From the NCBI GenBank assembly GCA_900540145.1, contig UQEW01000084.1, positions 1 through 7,912 on the forward strand: a stretch of 7,912 bases of DNA, read 5' to 3'. Under the pieces are notes generated by a model. The model was not told where the DNA came from, did no database searches, and worked only from the letters and a program-made list of their open reading frames with translations. The translations under genes were made by a program, and so were the position numbers. The stretch comes from an uncultured Eubacteriales bacterium. Its GTDB lineage: Bacteria > Bacillota > Clostridia > Peptostreptococcales > Anaerovoracaceae. Positions 7,006 through 7,912 of the stretch are shown piece after piece; position 1 is the first letter of the stretch; every line of letters begins with the position of its first letter.

Positions 7006-7133
7006 TTTGGGCGCGCATTTGAATGGCATTGAATGCTGTAATTTGAGACGGAAGAAAGTACGAACTTTAAAACAATTGGAAATAGAACGTATACGCGGAG
7101 AAGTGTTGTGAAAAAAGCGAATTTAAAAAAATA
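7006..7133. other. Intergenic stretch with weak hairpin and composition change
   Basis: No gene is visible here. A weak imperfect hairpin lies at 7015-7036 (outer pairs GCATT/AATGC, inner G-T wobbles), built from near-repeats GCATTTGAATG and GCATTGAATGC. It lacks a T-tract, so it is not called a terminator. A GGAG at 7097-7100 precedes a GTG at 7108 that opens only eight codons and stops at 7132-7134, overlapping the ATG at 7134. From about 7105 onward the sequence becomes clearly AT-rich. Confidence 0.5.
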
Positions 7134-7912
7134 ATGAAGAAAGAGAACAAAGCATTCAAAGATTTCTATTTATATGGTGGCATTGTAACATTTCTGCTTA
7201 TTATTGTTATCTTTCTAAATGCATTATTAAATTCAACGAGACAATCCCACTATATGCCTTTATTTTAAATGCAGTTTTAGCTTTTGCTGTTGCTATACCT
7301 TTTGCAATAATTGATATAAAAAATGATAAAGAAATTAAGACAATGTATGAATCTTATCAAAAAGATAGCAAGATTCCGGAATATAAAGATAAAACAAAGT
7401 CTTTAAAAATTTTATTAATTTTAAGTATTATAGTTGTTATTATTGATGGTGTTATTATGGCAAAATATACTTTTACGCAAGAAAATGAAGAAGCAATAGA
7501 TACATCATTAGAAATAGTAACAAATCAGGGAAATACTATTACAACAGAATATGAAGATTTAGGCGATTTTTCACTAAAAATACCAACTGACTTCAATATA
7601 ATGAGTGAAGAAGCTATTAGCAAAAAGTATCCGACCGGAAATGCCCCATCACTTGTTTATACAAATGAAAGAGGAACCATTAATATTGCATTTATTTTAA
7701 ATGATGTTGCGATGGGAAATGAAGAAATAGAAGAATATACAAAAGCAATGGAAAGCATATATAGCCAATATGCCAATGATATAAATATCAATTTTTTGAA
7801 AGAGAAAATCATAAAATTGGAGAAATGAAATTTATATCCCCAGCATCAGATACAAACATTTATAATCATATTATAGCTTTTTCTGCTGATGGAAAATTAA
7901 GATTAGTTAATT
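7134..7912 (+). pseudogene. AT-rich membrane-anchored protein of unknown function, frame broken twice, runs off the window
   Basis: Three reading-frame pieces read as one protein. Piece 1 starts at ATG 7134 (MKKENKAFKDFYLYGG, then a membrane segment TFLLIIVIFLNALL) and stops at 7266-7268 after 44 residues. Piece 2 is open in a second frame from 7127 to 7828; before its first ATG (7343) it already encodes a hydrophobic segment, FILNAVLAFAVAIPFAII, at about 7259-7312, then IDIKNDKEIK and a third membrane segment at 7403-7465. Piece 3 takes over at about 7798 (ERENHKIGEMKFISPASD and on) and stays open to the window edge. Each switch fits one missing base, for example in the T-runs 7263-7266 and 7792-7797. 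The repaired protein would have three N-terminal membrane segments and a C-terminal domain, probably extracytoplasmic, with pieces such as DFSLKIPTDFNIMSEEAI. I do not recognise the family; a PsbP/DcrB-like lipoprotein-type fold is a weak guess. It could be a real decaying gene or two base-call errors. No good ribosome site precedes 7134. Confidence 0.55.
7343..7828 (+). CDS. Hypothetical membrane-anchored protein, largest open segment of the broken gene
   Basis: Taken as it stands this is 161 residues: a cytoplasmic-looking N terminus (MYESYQKDSKIPEYKDKTKS), one strongly hydrophobic segment at 21-41, and then an acidic, probably extracytoplasmic domain from about 48. The ATG is unlikely to be a true start: no ribosome site precedes it, and the same frame encodes another hydrophobic segment just upstream. 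The C terminus NFLKEKIIKLEK is also doubtful, because adding one T in the T6 run at 7792-7797 gives NFFERENHKIGEMKF and continues to the window edge. AT-rich codons (ATA, AGA, AAA, TTA) dominate, unlike the neighbouring genes. It should be read as the middle of the gene at 7134-7912. Confidence 0.45.
   Translation: MYESYQKDSKIPEYKDKTKSLKILLILSIIVVIIDGVIMAKYTFTQENEEAIDTSLEIVTNQGNTITTEYEDLGDFSLKIPTDFNIMSEEAISKKYPTGNAPSLVYTNERGTINIAFILNDVAMGNEEIEEYTKAMESIYSQYANDININFLKEKIIKLEK

Noticed and set aside
7015..7036. Terminator after the ZmaR-like gene
   Set aside because: The hairpin is imperfect with wobble pairs and no T-run follows it.
7108..7134. Mini-gene starting at GTG 7108 behind GGAG
   Set aside because: It encodes only eight residues before TAA. 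A leader peptide is conceivable, but nothing supports one.

Overview
The window looks like a piece of chromosome from an anaerobic, Gram-positive, Clostridia-type bacterium. The grounds are strong GGAGG-like ribosome binding sites, mixed codon use at moderate GC, a multidomain flavodiiron protein of the kind anaerobes use against oxygen or nitric oxide, and a large Firmicutes-style MacB/FtsX-type ABC exporter. The sequence does not support a genus name.

Layout. Positions 1-3012 (+) hold the 3' part of a gene for a fused ABC ATPase/permease. It has a very large ectodomain that contains three degenerate copies of a helical repeat. It converges on a long gene at 3097-4956 (-), a flavodiiron protein with four modules in one chain: diiron beta-lactamase-like, flavodoxin, flavin reductase and rubredoxin. 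A perfect 16-bp stem-loop at 3031-3067 separates the two stops and probably terminates both. From a 196-bp divergent intergenic region, which carries candidate promoters, a dyad and a 9-bp tandem repeat, a (+) pair of acetyltransferase genes runs the other way. The first, 5153-6187, encodes two GNAT domains fused in tandem. The second, 6232-7005, encodes a ZmaR-type (GNAT_acetyltran) protein. The 44-bp gap between them suggests one transcript.

From about 7100 to the right edge the composition becomes very AT-rich. This stretch holds a membrane-anchored protein of unknown function whose reading frame appears broken twice, each time consistent with one missing base, perhaps in T-runs. It is either a decaying acquired gene or a place with two base-call errors. 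It continues past the window.

Functional picture. The flavodiiron protein is an oxidative/nitrosative defence enzyme with its electron-transfer modules built in. The three GNAT domains next to it are probably small-molecule or peptide acetyltransferases of unknown substrate. The exporter probably moves a peptide, lipid or drug, or transmits mechanical work across the membrane. I see no CRISPR array, tRNA, rRNA, insertion sequence or clear phage/defence cassette, and no convincing new multi-gene system. The most unusual items are the ectodomain repeats, the GNAT-GNAT fusion beside a third GNAT, the divergent regulatory region, and the broken AT-rich gene.
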